A stretch of DNA of 64,000 nt, taken from Colius striatus (lineage: Eukaryota; Chordata; Aves; Coliiformes; Coliidae). The notes beneath the pieces are model-generated. The model saw only the letters and a list, made by a program, of their open reading frames with translations, was not told the origin of the DNA and did no database searches. The translations under genes were made by a program, and so were the position numbers. Below, piece by piece: positions 35,331-47,986 of the stretch. Location of the stretch: positions 33,273,031 to 33,337,030 of the forward strand of contig NC_084790.1 in assembly GCF_028858725.1 (NCBI RefSeq), in the 5' to 3' direction. Every line of letters starts with the position of its first letter. Position 1 is the first letter of the stretch.

Positions 35331-36597
35331 GAGAGCAGAACGTATTTCTTGCTCTTTCCAGATATTTGAGGAAATATACTTACCTGGCATGTCCTTAGTC
35401 ATGTTCTTAGAGATTATACTCTGGATATAAGAGTAGATTTACTGTTCACAGTCAATTACATAAAAATGGCATGTATTTTTTTGTTGAGGTGTTCAAAGGC
35501 CTGAGTTGCAGACTCTGAGATGAGATCCTTGAAAAGGATTGCAGACAGTGACAAAAGTGTAAAGTCACCTTAGTAGAGGGGAAGATAGTGATGTAGAGTT
35601 TAAGGCTGTGTTAACACCAAAGGCTAAACTAGAGTGTGGTGCTTCTGAAAACAGAAAATAGCCAGGCAAAATAAAGGAGCTCTATTTGCTGAGTAAGGAG
35701 GCATAAGGATCCAGATTCTGACTCTCTAGCTACATGCTTGTGGAGGCAGCTTCTTCAGGTCTCTGTTGTATGTATAAATGCTTCAAAGAACTTCCAGATC
35801 AAACATTTGATACTGAATCTGCTTCTTGTGCAGGACAAAGGTTTTAAGGTTTCTAGGTGAGATACAATCATCACAGAATAAGCCAACAATGACACTTTTG
35901 AAAATAACCTCACATCTTACCTAATTATCAGACTCAAAGCATGAACAACAGTTCAGGGAACTTTCCCTTTAAGTTAGGCATTAAGAGACTCACTTATTTT
36001 CGCGTTTTGTTTGTTTTGCCTGTTTTTTTAAAATTTTCTTGGTTTTTTAAGTGTATTTTCAGCCTCAGTTTCTCCACAATATGAAATAATGCAATATGTT
36101 AATGACTGCTTTACCATTGTGATTTTTAAAATTACATTATTACAAAAAAAGCTGTATATCAGAAACTGAAAGAGACTTCAGTTCTTTGTTTCTCATGACA
36201 GAGTTCTGACATCTCAGATCTCTTGAAAGCTTTGAACTCAGCAGGATCCAAATGCTCCAGTACTGCTTCCTCTCCACCTTTTGAGGATCTTTTTAATTTT
36301 TGCATTGTTCTGAAGGCAGTCCTTTTAGTGACCTGCATGGAATCATTGACAAGAGCAGGCAACCACCTTGCCATGCTCCGTAGCCCCAAGGCCACTGGAT
36401 AGGTAACAGGATTTAGAAAACACTGTCCAGAATGTGATAGTTCTTACATGAACAGATTATGTCTACTGTTACTAATAGCTCTAAATTAAGGAGCTAGGTG
36501 GCCAGAAAAGCATGTTTATCCATTACGTGTCAGTTTCAGCATATTGGGATACTCAGTGCTGCATTCTAAGCCTGCCTGCAGGTAGAAGCACATCATT
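35331..36597. other. Intron, no recognised element
   Basis: AT-rich intron. A 78-codon minus-strand frame (36159-36395) looks vaguely protein-like but has no family I recognise. Confidence 0.45.
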
Positions 36598-37073
36598 TGG
36601 GACAGACAACTTCTGGAGAGAGTCCAGTGCAGGGCCACCAAGATGATCAGGGGACTGGAACATCTTTCATACGAGGAAAGGCTGAGGGAACTGGGGCTGT
36701 TTAGTCTGGAGAAGAGGAGACTGAGGGGAGATCTTATTAACATTTATAAATATCTAAAGGGTGGGTTGCAGGAGTTTGGGACATCCGTTTTTTCTATAGT
36801 ATCTAGCAACAGGACAAGGGGTAATGGGATGAAGCTGGAACACAAAAAGTTCCACTTAAATAGAAGAAAAAACTATTTCACTGTGAGGGTGATGGAGCAG
36901 TGGCACAGGCTGCCCAGAGGGGTTGTGGAGTCTCCTTCCTTGGAGGTCTTCAAGACCCGCCTGGACATGTTCCTATGCGACCTGATCTAGGTGACCCTGC
37001 TTCTGCAGGGGGGTTGGACTAGATGATCTCTAAAGGTCCCTTCCAACCCCTACTATTCTATGATTCTATGATT
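36598..37073 (+). mobile_element. CR1 LINE 3' end, well preserved
   Basis: Sense copy with about 115 open codons of ORF2 C-terminus (36643-36990: [20 protein letters not shown]), then the 3'UTR (TTGGACTAGATGATCTCTAA) and a clean ATTCTATGATTCTATGATT tail. Low decay suggests a younger insertion than most others here. Confidence 0.95.
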
Positions 37074-37292
37074 AACTCAGTTCAGGAATTCATGCCCTGA
37101 AGTTTCACTGTTGCTCAAGTGGAAAGGCTACAAGGGTGGAGTGTGTGTATGTAGAAGGAGAGAGGAGACTGTTCATGCTGTGTGGCTTTTATGTGAATCA
37201 AAGAGAATGGGAAGGAAGAAGTGAGCTTGAGCTAGAAGCGTCTGCAGGACTTCTTTGCTAAGACAGCATAGCCTAATGCTAGTATGCAGGTA

Positions 37293-37596
37293 TTCCTTGC
37301 TGAAATGGAGGCAAATGAGTACGATTTTGGCTTTACATAAGATGGCCTTCAAAGTCCTGCACCTATACTAAGTGACTTCTCACCCAGGACTTTAAACAAC
37401 AGTGATGAGCAGGCCCAGAGATCAGTGGCAGGGAAGGATCAGACTCGACACTGACTGCTTGCCATGTAGGACTGGCCTTGTCAAGTGACTCCAGAGGAGG
37501 GAGTGACTTAAGGCTTTGCCACAGATAACACAAAAACTTATGTAAATCTCATGTAAAGCCAAAATTGTACTCTTTTGCCTCCATTTCAGCAAGGAA
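37293..37596. repeat. 51-bp inverted repeat with 202-bp loop
   Basis: 37293-37343 and the reverse complement of 37546-37596 agree at 48 of 51 positions with no gaps. The similarity stops on both sides. It is not part of any CR1 or LTR I can identify. It could be the ends of a small DNA transposon, a template-switch inverted duplication, or a long hairpin. Confidence 0.85.
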
Positions 37597-38559
37597 GCCC
37601 TTGCAGCCTGGGACTCCTGGTTTGCACCTCCATGCAAAAGACACTGGAAATTACACTGTTCCTGTTCTGCAGGGATATGTGTATGTACGTCCTTTGCTGA
37701 CCCCAGGACAGCTTTGGAGGTGCCCTGCAAGGACAGGATTCTGAAGATGCCACACATCTCTCTTTGTCAAATAATCCAGTTACCTCAGCTGATGCCAAAT
37801 CTGTTAATAAGCCTGTTGGTGTTGTGACATGGATGATTTCAGAAGACGTCATATCTCGGAAGTAATTTTTTTCTTTTTTCTTTTTTTTTTTTTTTTAAAT
37901 TGAGGGAAGGTAACAGCTTTTGATAACTGTTATTCTGAAAGTCCTTGAGGCATACTTTGCCTTTTACTGTTTGAATTTTTCCTTAGCAGTAGATTTCTCT
38001 GTTTGGGGTTGTATTTATGTTCCATCTGCATCCTGGATGAAACTCCAAGCTGCAGAGAGAGCTAGTCTGGCTAGCAATGCATTTGTATGTGTGAGTGTAT
38101 ATATTGTGTTTGTGTCTGTGGGTGTATGAAGAAACCGCTGAAAGCAAACCAAACTTAAAGACTTTCTTTCTGGGAATGGTATGTCTCCAGTCACTGTTAT
38201 TTCTTGACTATGGAAATTCTGTGGCTTCTCATGAAGATGTGATTTCCTCTAGTCACAGCCTACCTTCTGACCCTTGAGCTTAAGAAAGTGTGAATGACTG
38301 ACAAAAAATAAGTTAACATTTCTTCAAGCAGAACTCGATTGCATGCAATAAGCTCAGGTTTACATGCACCAGATTTGAGTATCAGCCCATTCCAAAGAAC
38401 ATTTTGCTCTGTCTAGTTTAGAACCACTCCACTGATATTATTGTTGCTGCCAAGCAGCATCACAGCACTGCTGCATGGCTATGCTGCTACTACCAGGAAT
38501 TCTTGTTTCATAGAATCATAGAATGTCTTGAGGACTTTAAACTGAAGGACTTTGGGGTG
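37597..38559. other. Intron with T-rich run
   Basis: Contains an interrupted poly(T) of about 32 bases at 37865-37896 and a short CR1-tail-like string (TCATAGAATCATAGAATG) at about 38509-38526. Otherwise nothing recognised. Confidence 0.5.
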
Positions 38560-39648
38560 TGCAGAGAAATGACAGAGAACAAGCCATCCTGTCTAGCAAG
38601 GAAACAGGGCAGGGCAGGGAATGCAATGATAAGAGCCCCTCAGCAGCACACCAACATGAGGTGCAGAAGGCTGACAGCCCTGAGGGAGTATCAAATCAGG
38701 GAGGATCCTCTTGCATGCATCCAGGGAAACCTGTGTGTTTGAGTAAGCCCCTGCGTTGCCTCTACACCAACTCACGCAGCCTGGGGAATAAGCAAGAGGA
38801 ACTGGAGATGTGAGTGCAGAAGCAGGACTATGACATCATTGCAATCACTGAGATGTGGTGGGACAGCTCACAGCTGGAGCACAGTCATGGAGGGCTATGT
38901 ATTGTTTAGGAAAGACAGGTCAAGGAGGCAAAGAGATGGATTTGCTCTCTATGTGAGAGAGCAATGAAAGTGCATTGAGCTCTGCCTAGGTGGGGATGAG
39001 GGGTAGGTTGAATGCTTGTAGATGAAAATTAAGGGGCATGGTAAGGTATTTGATCTTATTGTGGGGATTTGCTTCAGAACACCTGATCAAGAGTAGGAAG
39101 TGGATGAGGCCTTCTACAAACAGCTGAGAGCTGATTCACGATCACAATCCCTGGTCCACATGGGAGACTTCAACCACCCTGATATTTGCTGGCAAGGCCA
39201 CTCAGCCAAGCACAGACAGTCCAGGAGATTCCTACCAAATACTGATGACAACTTCTTGTCATATCTGGTCGAGGAGCCAATAAAGAGGGGTGTCCTGCAG
39301 TACCTTGTGCTAACAAATAAGGAGAGTCTGATTGGGGATTGAAAGTTTGAGTCAACCTTGGTTGCAGTGACCATGAGATAGTGAAGTTCAAGATCTGGTG
39401 TGGAGGAAACAGGAAACCAAGCAGGATTGCGACCCTAGATTTCAGGCGAGCTGACTTTGGCCTCTTCAAAAACCTGCTTGGAGGGATCTCAGGGGATAAA
39501 ATCCTAGATGGTAGAAGTGCCCAAGAGACCTGGTGAACCTTCAGGTACCACTTCCTCAAAGCCCAAGATGGGTGTAGCCCTAAATGTAGAAAAGCAGGAA
39601 AAGGAAGTAGGAGGCCTCCATGGATGAGCAAAGATCTGCTGGGACAAC
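38560..39648 (+). mobile_element. CR1 ORF2 endonuclease part, 5' half
   Basis: Sense CR1 covering the endonuclease domain: TNSRSLGNKQEELEM near 38768-38812, and the typical GDFNHPDICWQGHSAKHRQS segment at 39160-39225. The G-D-F-N-H pattern is the usual endonuclease active-site block. It is interrupted at 39648 by LTR sequence, and its 3' end resumes at 40919; the RT domain is missing altogether. Stops and frameshifts are present. Confidence 0.9.
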
Positions 39649-40918
39649 TGTCATGGTTTGACATGACAGCCTTTTCTGGTAAGGGGGAAGGGGCTGTAAA
39701 GATGTCTCCTGTAAGAAGTTGCTCACAACTTTCCCCAGCTCTGAGCCAGACCCGCTTGTGGGGCTGAGCCAATTAGATGCCTCCACAATCACTTCTTAAC
39801 AAGAAGCCAGAAAAGGAGGCTTCTTCCTCCTTCTTCCTATTTCTTTCCTCATTTGTCCTTTCTTCTTTTTCTGGCTGGTGGTGGTGCAAGGAGTAGGAAC
39901 AGTGAGAGAAACAAGCATGCGAACTCTAAGGTCAGTGATGAAAGAGAGGAGGAGGTGTGCTGGAGCAGAGACTCCCCTGCATTCTATGGAGAGGACTGGT
40001 GAAGCTGAGATTTATTTTCATTTCTTTAAAGACCCCACATCAGCGGTAGAGACTCATTTTGATAATGACCCCGAATAAGGGACAGAGACTCATGTTGCTA
40101 AAGCTGGCCCCAGACCTGGGGCAGCGATTCACTTCATTAAACACCCTGAGCCGGGGACAGTGACAATCGCTGGAGGAGGCTGTGTCCTGTGGGAGGGACC
40201 CAATCACTTCACTACAGACCCCGAGCCAGCCACAGTGATTCTCTTCATTAAAACTATGGCTGGAAGAAGATGACTCCTTGCATTCTTCCCCTGCTCCGAT
40301 ACAGAGTCTCTCCCATGGGACAGTCCCTAACGAACTTCTCTGGTGTTGGTTCTTCCCAGCAGCTACAGCTTCTGCCGATACAGGGTCCCTCACATGGGAC
40401 ACAGTCCTTAATGAACATCTGTGGTGTGGGTTCCTCCCCACAGTTAAAGCTTCTGTGAATATTGGGTCCCTCCCACAGTTACACAACCTCCTCCAGCCAT
40501 AGTTACTGTGCCTGGCACAGGATCTTTATTGAAGAAGATCACTGCCCCTGATGTGGGGTCTTTAAGAAAATGCAAACAAATCACTGCTTAACCAGTCCTC
40601 TCTGTAGAATGCAGGGGAGTCTCTGCTCCAGCACACCTCCTCCTCTCTTTCATCACTGACCTTGGGGTTTGCATGATTGCTTCTCTCTCTCTTCGCACTC
40701 CTTGCACCACAACCAATTGGAAAAAGAAGAAGGGCCCGAAGAAGGAAGAAAGAAGAAGAACCCTCCTCTTCCAGCTTCTTAAAAAGTGATCGTGGAGGCA
40801 TCTGGCTCAGCCCCAGGAGTGGGTATGGCTCACAGCTGGGGAGAGTTGCAAGCAACTTCTTATAGGAGCCATCTTTACAGCCCCTTACCAGAAATAGCTG
40901 TCATATCAAACCATAACA
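39649..40918. mobile_element. Two LTR 5' halves head-to-head (palindrome)
   Basis: The left part (39649 to about 40265) starts TGTCATGGTTTG and follows the LTR at 46891 in sense orientation. The right part, read from 40918 back to about 40265, starts TGTTATGGTTTG and follows the same LTR in antisense. The result is a 1.27-kb imperfect palindrome with no R/U5 and no polyadenylation signal. Both outer ends are exact LTR starts joined to CR1 sequence. No 5-bp TSD is visible. The left arm carries a repeated block of about 36-40 bp (phrases like GAGCCGGGGACAGTGA) around 40020-40250. Confidence 0.85.
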
Positions 40919-41042
40919 AGGTCTTTAAAATGGCTTGAGGTTCCTGTGTGACCTGATCTAGATGGACCTGCTGTTGCAGGGGTGTTGGACTAGATGATCT
41001 CTAAAGGTCCTTTCTAACCCCTACCATTCTATGATTCTCTTC
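40919..41042 (+). mobile_element. CR1 3' end continuing the split copy
   Basis: Resumes after the LTR palindrome with the last ORF2 codons and 3'UTR (GTGACCTGATCTAGATGGAC, TTGGACTAGATGATCTCTAA) and ends in CCATTCTATGATTCTC. Same strand as 38560-39648. Confidence 0.85.
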
Positions 41043-41565
41043 TATGAGATCAGGAACAGAAGCCACTGCATTTATAGTATACTGGAATTCATCTCTGCTT
41101 TTTCTTGTGGAGTTACATGAAGTAACCCCTTGAGAATGATGACAGCCTTCCAGGTGCAGATAGAGAGATCTGGCACAAAAATGCTTGTCTTCAGAGGACT
41201 TATAATGCACACAGTGAAGATGAACAAAGTTCCAAAGGTGCATACAGCAGCTCTGGAAGAGAGGCAGCAACACAACTTCTCTGTTAATTTTGTTTATCTT
41301 AGTCTCTTAATCCCTTACTCAGACACCATATTTTACGGAAAAGAATTGTATAATAGTTTAAAAGAACAGATCACACAGTGAATGACATCTTATTTTCATG
41401 TAATGCAGCTGAAATCATATTAATACTGAAGACAAGGCTGAATGTTTTTAGAATTGCAAATACTTTCCAGCATCAGTCTGTGGCCTTCCAGATATCATGC
41501 AGTAATAATGTCCCTGCAAAAGAGCAGTCAGGTTTGCACTTTTCAGCTGACAGATCAATCTGGTA
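41043..41565. other. Intron, no recognised element
   Basis: Spacer between CR1 copies; no gene seen. Confidence 0.5.
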
Positions 41566-41762
41566 TCATAGAATCATAGAATGGTAGAGGTTGGAAGGGA
41601 CCTTTAGAGATCATCTAGTCTAACCCCCTTGCTCAAGCAGGTCCACCTAGATCAGGTCGCAAAGGAATGTGTTCAGGTGGGTCTTGAAGACCTTCAAGGA
41701 GGGAGACCCCACAACCTCCCTGGGCAGCCTGTTCCAGTGCTCCGTCAAGGTGCTGGTTCCAA
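41566..41762 (-). mobile_element. CR1 LINE 3' tail
   Basis: Antisense copy starting with the tail (ATCATAGAATCATAGAATGG) and running through the 3'UTR into ORF2 (GACCTTCAAGGAGGGAGACC). Short and well preserved. Confidence 0.92.
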
Positions 41763-44700
41763 TGCTCCTGGTATACCCCATCCAGGTATACCCCACCACT
41801 TCTACACCTTTTTCCTTTCTGCTCCTGTGCAAGCTACATATACCCTAGGGAACAGTGGTTGAATATTCTGTAGTATTTACTTAATGCTCTGTGCTGGAAG
41901 TTGATTGCTTTTTGTTTTCAGTTTTTAGTTTTTTCCTTCTGCTACCTTGTATCAGGATTGAACTGGTAAGAGTCTATGGCAGGAAAAATACAAATGATAT
42001 TGTATAAGGACACTGGAACTGACTATGAGCTAAACCATCACTGAAACACAACATCCTTCCACAGCACAGTAAAAGGAGGCTCCAGAGCCTGCCTGCTGTA
42101 TGTGTTGGTCTCAGGAACAAAGAGAGCTCCTGCTGGCCCCTCCTTGCATAACTGCAGGACCTTGAAGCCTCACAATGTGGTGCTCTTCAGCAGTGAACAC
42201 AGACATTAGTGTGGGATGGGGAGGGGAGAATGCTCCTGATACCTGTTACGAAAGTGTCTGCATATGTGAATAGAAGCCTAACTTTTACCTTTGGAGGCAC
42301 TTGGGACGGTAAGGTAATGAGCTGGGTTTGCCTGATGGTGTGTCCCTAACCCAAGGCATCTTTTTGGGGCAGGCTGACCCAGACACATTGGCCCTGTTCA
42401 CATGATGCTTTGCATCATCAGATGTTCCCTTGTATGACAAGGTCTCATCTTCAATGGGACCTGCCTAGGTGAGCTCACAACCTTTTCAGACAGTTTATTT
42501 GAAGTCAACAGGAATATTAATTTTATCAGTGACTGAAGTAATAGTCTTTTGTAAGGGCCTGTGTATTTACAAACACAATAGTACAAATGCTTCGTTGTGG
42601 TTTGAGTGTTGCAGAATGATGCATTTATCTGAAAAGGAAACCAGTCTCTTGCAGAATGTGAGATATGTGTATGTATGGAATGGAAACCTTTTTAACGTTT
42701 CAAAACCCAAGTGCATCAGAGTCTATTAAGACACCCCTACTAGCCTTAGGTTTCATTCTGCTGCAAAACCTTAACCTCAGGTCAGATCTAGAGGATAACC
42801 TCCCAAAGCTTCTGTCTTGCCACCTTTGCATTGTATGCTCATGTCTATTGTCTAATCATGTACCACCACCTTTTACTTCCTGACATGAAACGGTGTCATC
42901 TTAAGATATTACGAGCTGTTTGCCAGACAATACACTTATGTGTCAAAAAATAATTGTTTGTGCTGCCTTGTAGGCTTCATGACAAGTCACAGAGCAGAAA
43001 GAGAATGAATGAAAGGAATATAAACTATTTCAATTAGGAACTGAGCTTATTTTCTAGAACAGAGGAAGTTTGAAATCTAATAAATCAATGGAAGTGAACA
43101 TTTCACTGCTCAGAGATACTCAGTATCCCGAATCACAGCAGAATAACAGCTAAGAAGAACACTGACTCTGATGCATGCAAATGAGAAACCAGTGCCAGGT
43201 GATCAACAGTGTTTGACATCTTTGCATAATTTCCCAACAATTTTCATTTATAAACAAACTGAAACTTTGAATATTCCTTTTCTACTCCTTCCTCTTGCAC
43301 ATTTGTGTTCTGCTATTACATAATTTGCACACTACCTATGACCACCACTTGATGTGTTCAAATGGACCTCATTAGGATCCTTCCAATATTATTTTTTAGC
43401 TATAGCTCAGAATACTTAATGCTGAAACGGATAGGCATCACAAATAAGACTAAAATTGTAGATTGGCCCAGGGAGCAGAAATGCATACAAACATGCCCCT
43501 TCTCAGTTATGTAAAACACTTGTTCTGGGTGGATCTGGAAAAAATAAACAGAGAAAGAGTTCTATGTCTTTTTCGAGATTTGAATTTAATTAATAGTGTC
43601 TTCATTTAATACAGAGATTCTTATCAGAGATCCCCAAAAAGTCAGGAAAATGGCCTTTTGGGAGACATTATGATTTCTCAAATGAGCTCCACAAGTGAAC
43701 TTGACATCAGTTGTTTATGAAAAGAGGTATCAGTAATGCATTTCTGTAGGTGTATTAGTTATAGTGTATTAATAAATTATAAACATTCCTTTGGAACTAT
43801 TCAGTACTAATGTATAAACAGTATATCTTTCAGGCAAATACCATTTTGGAATATTGTGTGATACCCTTCAGAAGCTCTGTTACATTATTATTGAAACTTT
43901 AACAGAAGGAAGTTGTGAGTCTTTTTCAGCTGAAAGGATTGATGTGGCATTTACCTTTTTGATGGAAAGTAGTGATCTGGTGGCTAATAAAACTGAGAAG
44001 GAAAAGATCTGCACCTTTATCTCTCAGACACAGGAGTAGGAGACAGAGGCAACTTTGTTTTAATCACTAAAGAATTGTGCAAATATTTGCAGGAAAACAG
44101 CTTTCTACAGCAAGCATGGAGCTGTACTCTCATTTCCAAAATATTCCTAGAAGCATTGTTTTGTTATGCTCCTAAATGGATGAAGAGCAGAGGTAGAACT
44201 ACATTTTGTACTTGCAAAGAGCAGCAGGTTAATATGTATATAGGCAACAAAATCTTTGCTAGCTATTGTCTTATTGTATTGATATGAGCAGGGCTTTTGC
44301 TTTGAAAACAGATGCAGTGGCCTGAATCTCTATGTGCCAAGCACCTCTTTACCCTTCCGTTTTTTGTTAAGGGGACAGACAGACCAGGCAGCCAACCAGT
44401 CTGCCATAGTGGTATGGAAAACTCAAAGACTTTATTCTCACCACCTGACCAGTATGTTCTGGTTCTTTGCAGATGAGCTATTTTGATCCTGTCCTTTAAA
44501 CAAATTGTCCATGCAATTATGGGTTCTTGATTTGGCCCTAGTCTAAATTCTGTGACAGTCTTGGAGTGAAATTGGCATTTAGATTCATTGCTGCTTTACA
44601 GATGGGGAGACTGAAGGAGATACAGTGGGGTATGTCTGAAAAGCACACAATATGTAGGTGATAAGTCTTGGAAGAGAATTAAGAAGGGAACACAGGATAT

Positions 44701-46365
44701 CTTACTGGACAGAAATCCTGAAGAGCTCAGTTCACTTGCTCACAAGTTCAGCCTTGCTTTCAAAGAAGAGAGACAAAAAAGTCTCACAAAAATAACTGCA
44801 GGAAATCGCAAGTCATCAAAAATATCTTGTAATGTCAAGAACTTTATGAATGAAAGACAAAAATGAGATTGTGTAGCCCATCTATCATTGACTGCACTTT
44901 ATTCCTTCCTGCTCGGTCCGTCTAGACGCCAAGATTCTCCTATGGTTTTGTTTGCACTTTGTTAACTTTTGTTAACTTTGTTCCGTTTCAGGAGCTGTTT
45001 GTGTACAACATTATGATCTATATGTACTAAGTTTGGGGCTGTTTTTGGGAGTCAGAAAAACTCAGGAATGATTCAGTTGAATTTGCAAGGCATTGTGGAA
45101 GGGAAGTGTGTTGCAGTAGCACTGAAAAAATTTGAACAGCTTCTAGAGATCAGTGGGTTAGGTCTGGCTGTAGAATACATATTCATTACTTTCCTTTGTT
45201 TTGAGACTGAACAAGCTTCTCCATAAAGTGCTGTTTTGTTGTCATTCATCTACCAGTTTGCCTTAGCTGCAGGGGAGGCTGATAATATGCCGGAAACATC
45301 TCTTTCTGCTTTAAGGGTGAAAGGAAGAGCATAAAATGAGATTGATGTCCTGCTGTTTCTTGCCTATATTTTATGCTGAGGAGAAGTTACACTTTCCTCC
45401 CTGAAGTTCTGCTCCTATAGACTGTAGTTTTGGGTTTTTACTCTGTGTATATAAATTTGGATCTCAGTATGATGATTAACTGTCTATTTACCACATCCGA
45501 ACAAGTGGAGGTGCATACTGCTGTGTGAGATGCATCTGCCAAGGAGTCTATGTGAGGTACTGACATGGCGAATAGGTATTTAAACTCACTAAAGGTGGGA
45601 GTGTGCTTTACCTGAAGTTTGATGCAGGTTTGGACTCCATGTCCTGGGCTGTGATTCAGACTCTCTCAAGTGGTAAACAGAGACAGCTGAAGGTCATAGT
45701 GGTCTTTATTTTACTGTAACAGGAAGTTAGATACCTTTTGCTGGGGCACATATAGAGAAATATCTGAGCAAAAACTTGAATCTAACCATCCTTGTTGGGA
45801 ACTGGATTGCACCCTGATGGTGAGAACTTCTCTGTGAGACAGTCTAGTACAATCAGGTTTAATCAGCAGATGTAGTGACTTTGCTGGAGGAAGGTAAATA
45901 TAAGTTGGAAATATAATGCCATATTTTGAGGAAAGGGGAAACAGAGGTTCAGTTTGTATTTTATTGAAAAGAATCTCATCTACACATGTGTATTTTGGCT
46001 CATACAGAGACTTAAGTTTATGTTGCAGCAGCTGAGGGAATAATTTGAAAACATCTCTGTAACATCTAAAGGATTTAGACAAAACCACTTGGACAAAACC
46101 TGATTCCTTTAGGTACAATTCACTTTGGGAAAAAATTGTTTATGAAATCTCTTTGTTTAGTGAAGTCCTCATATAATTGCCAACCTAGCCTTTTCCAATA
46201 AATTAATGATTAAATATCTTGGACTCTGGATAGAATAAGGAGTCTCATGATTGCTTTTTTTCTTAATGGCAAATTCACATTTTCATGATCTTTAAAACAG
46301 AGAAAGTACTTCTTGTATACCATAAGCTTTGCATTATGGCCTTGACAAAAAAGATCTCTCTCCAG
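41763..46365. other. Intron, no recognised element
   Basis: About 4.6 kb of AT-rich intron. A short direct repeat (TTTGTTAACTT twice) lies at about 44958-44980. No exon or named repeat is seen. Confidence 0.5.
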
Positions 46366-46723
46366 TGGGTGACTGAGGGGGGAGATCTCATTAATGTTTA
46401 CAAATATGTAAAGGACAGGTGTCAGGAGGATGGAGCCAGGCTCTTCTCAGTGATGTCCAATGATAGGACAAAAGGCAATAGATATAAATTGGAACGTAAG
46501 AGGTTCCAAAGAAGTACAAGGAAGAGTTTCTTCACTGTGAGGTTGATGGAGCACTGGAACAGGCTGCCCAGATGGGTTGTTGATTCTCCTTCTCTGGAGA
46601 CATTCAAAACTTACTGGGATGAGTTTCTGTGTGACCTCTCTAAATGGTTCTGCTCTGGCAGGGGAGTTGGACTAAATGATCTTTTGAGGTCCCTTCCAAC
46701 CCTTAATATTCTGTAATTCCGTG
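46366..46723 (+). mobile_element. CR1 LINE 3' end
   Basis: Sense copy with an open ORF2 C-terminal stretch ([19 protein letters not shown] near 46520-46577) and the 3'UTR (TTGGACTAAATGATC). The tail is decayed (ATATTCTGTAATTCC). Confidence 0.9.
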
Positions 46724-46885
46724 CTATCAATAAAACATTCTTAGTTCAGTTTCTGAAGTCATGTTACAGAATTGAATGACTCATTGCTGCTCCATAACAG
46801 TACTCTGTGATTATCTCCAGATGTTTGGATGTTGTGTTAAAATTCATGCTGTGATTTATAAACTCTGAGACATCAGTTGTCCTGT

Positions 46886-46890
46886 CTGTT
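46886..46890 (+). repeat. Target-site duplication CTGTT (left)
   Basis: Identical to 47987-47991 around the 1.1-kb LTR. Confidence 0.85.
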
Positions 46891-47986
46891 TGTCATGGTT
46901 TGACATGACAGCCTTTTCTGGTAAGGGAGAAGGGGCTGTAAAGATGGCTCCTGTAAGAAGTTGCTCGCAACTTTCCCCAGCTCAGAGCCAGACCCACTTC
47001 TAGGGCTGAGCCAATTAGACGCCTCCACGATCACTTTTTAAGAAGAAACTGTAAGAGGAGGTTTCTTCTTCCTTCCCGTTTCTTCCTTCTTCAGTCCCTT
47101 CTTCTTCAGCTGGTGGTGGTGCAAGGAGTAGGAACAGTGAGAGAAACGACCATGTGGACTCCAAGGTCAGTGATGAAAGAGAGGAGGAGGTGTGCTGGAG
47201 CAGAGACTCCCCTGTATTCTGTGGGGAGCCCCGAACCAGGGGCAGAGATTCACTTATTTAAAGGCCCTGAGCCAGGGGCAGTCATTTTCTTAGTTAAAAC
47301 TATGGCCAGAAGAGGCGATGTCCCGAGGGAGGGACCCTGTATGTGCAGAAACAGCAACTGTGGGGAAGATCCCGTACTAGAGATATTCACCAAGGACTGC
47401 ATCCCGTGTGAGGGACCCTGTATCAGCAGGAGCCACAGCTGCTGGGAACAACCCACACCAGAGAAGGTCGTTAAGGACTGTGTCCTGAGGGAGGGACCCC
47501 ATGTTGGAGCAGGGGAAGAATGCCAGGAGTCGTCCTCATCTGAGAAGAGAGAAGTGGCAGAGCCCATCTGTGAGAGACTGACCACATCCCCCACTCCCTA
47601 CTCCCCTCAGCTATTGAGGGGTAGAGATATCAGGAGCAGTGAGCTGGGCCCAGGGAAGAAAGGAGAGATGAGGGAGGGAGATCTTAAAGTGCTGGTTGTA
47701 ATTTTTTCATCATCCTACTCCCTTTTTGCTTTTATTCCATTCTGTATCTTGTAAGTAGTAGAATAAACTTTCCTTACTTTCCTCTCTGAGTACTGGAGTC
47801 TGTTTTGCCCAGAATTGTAATTGGCAGCAAGCCCTCCCTGGCCTTGTCTTAATCCACAACCTTGCTTATCTTTTTACTCCTGTTTTGATGGGGCCTCTGC
47901 CATCCTAACAAGGGTGGGGGTGAATAGGGGGCACTGAACAAGAGACTGTCGTGGTGCTTCTTTGCTAGCAGGGACAAACCGTGACA
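46891..47986 (+). mobile_element. 1096-bp solo LTR with TSD CTGTT
   Basis: A complete LTR: ends TGTCATGGTTTG and CAAACCGTGACA form 12-bp near-perfect inverted termini, flanked by exact 5-bp repeats. An AATAAA polyadenylation signal (GTAGAATAAACTTTC) lies at about 47760-47768, giving a U3 of roughly 850 bp and a U5 of about 200 bp. The U3 has two kinds of GC-rich internal repeats, one about 36-40 bp (GAGCCAGGGGCAGT type, 47225-47290), the other about 60 bp (GAGGGACC type, 47320-47510). Exact TSDs and low decay indicate a fairly recent insertion. Confidence 0.92.
47113..47754 (+). other. Open reading frame within the LTR U3
   Basis: An open frame of 213 codons from GTG (about 200 from the first in-frame ATG near 47151) spans the U3 repeat region. 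It encodes a charged, Cys- and Glu-rich product ending in a hydrophobic stretch (VVIFSSSYSLFAFIPFCIL). The related arm at 39878-40078 shares the first 35 or so residues, then stops. It may be a by-product of repeat composition. No domain recognised. Confidence 0.3.
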
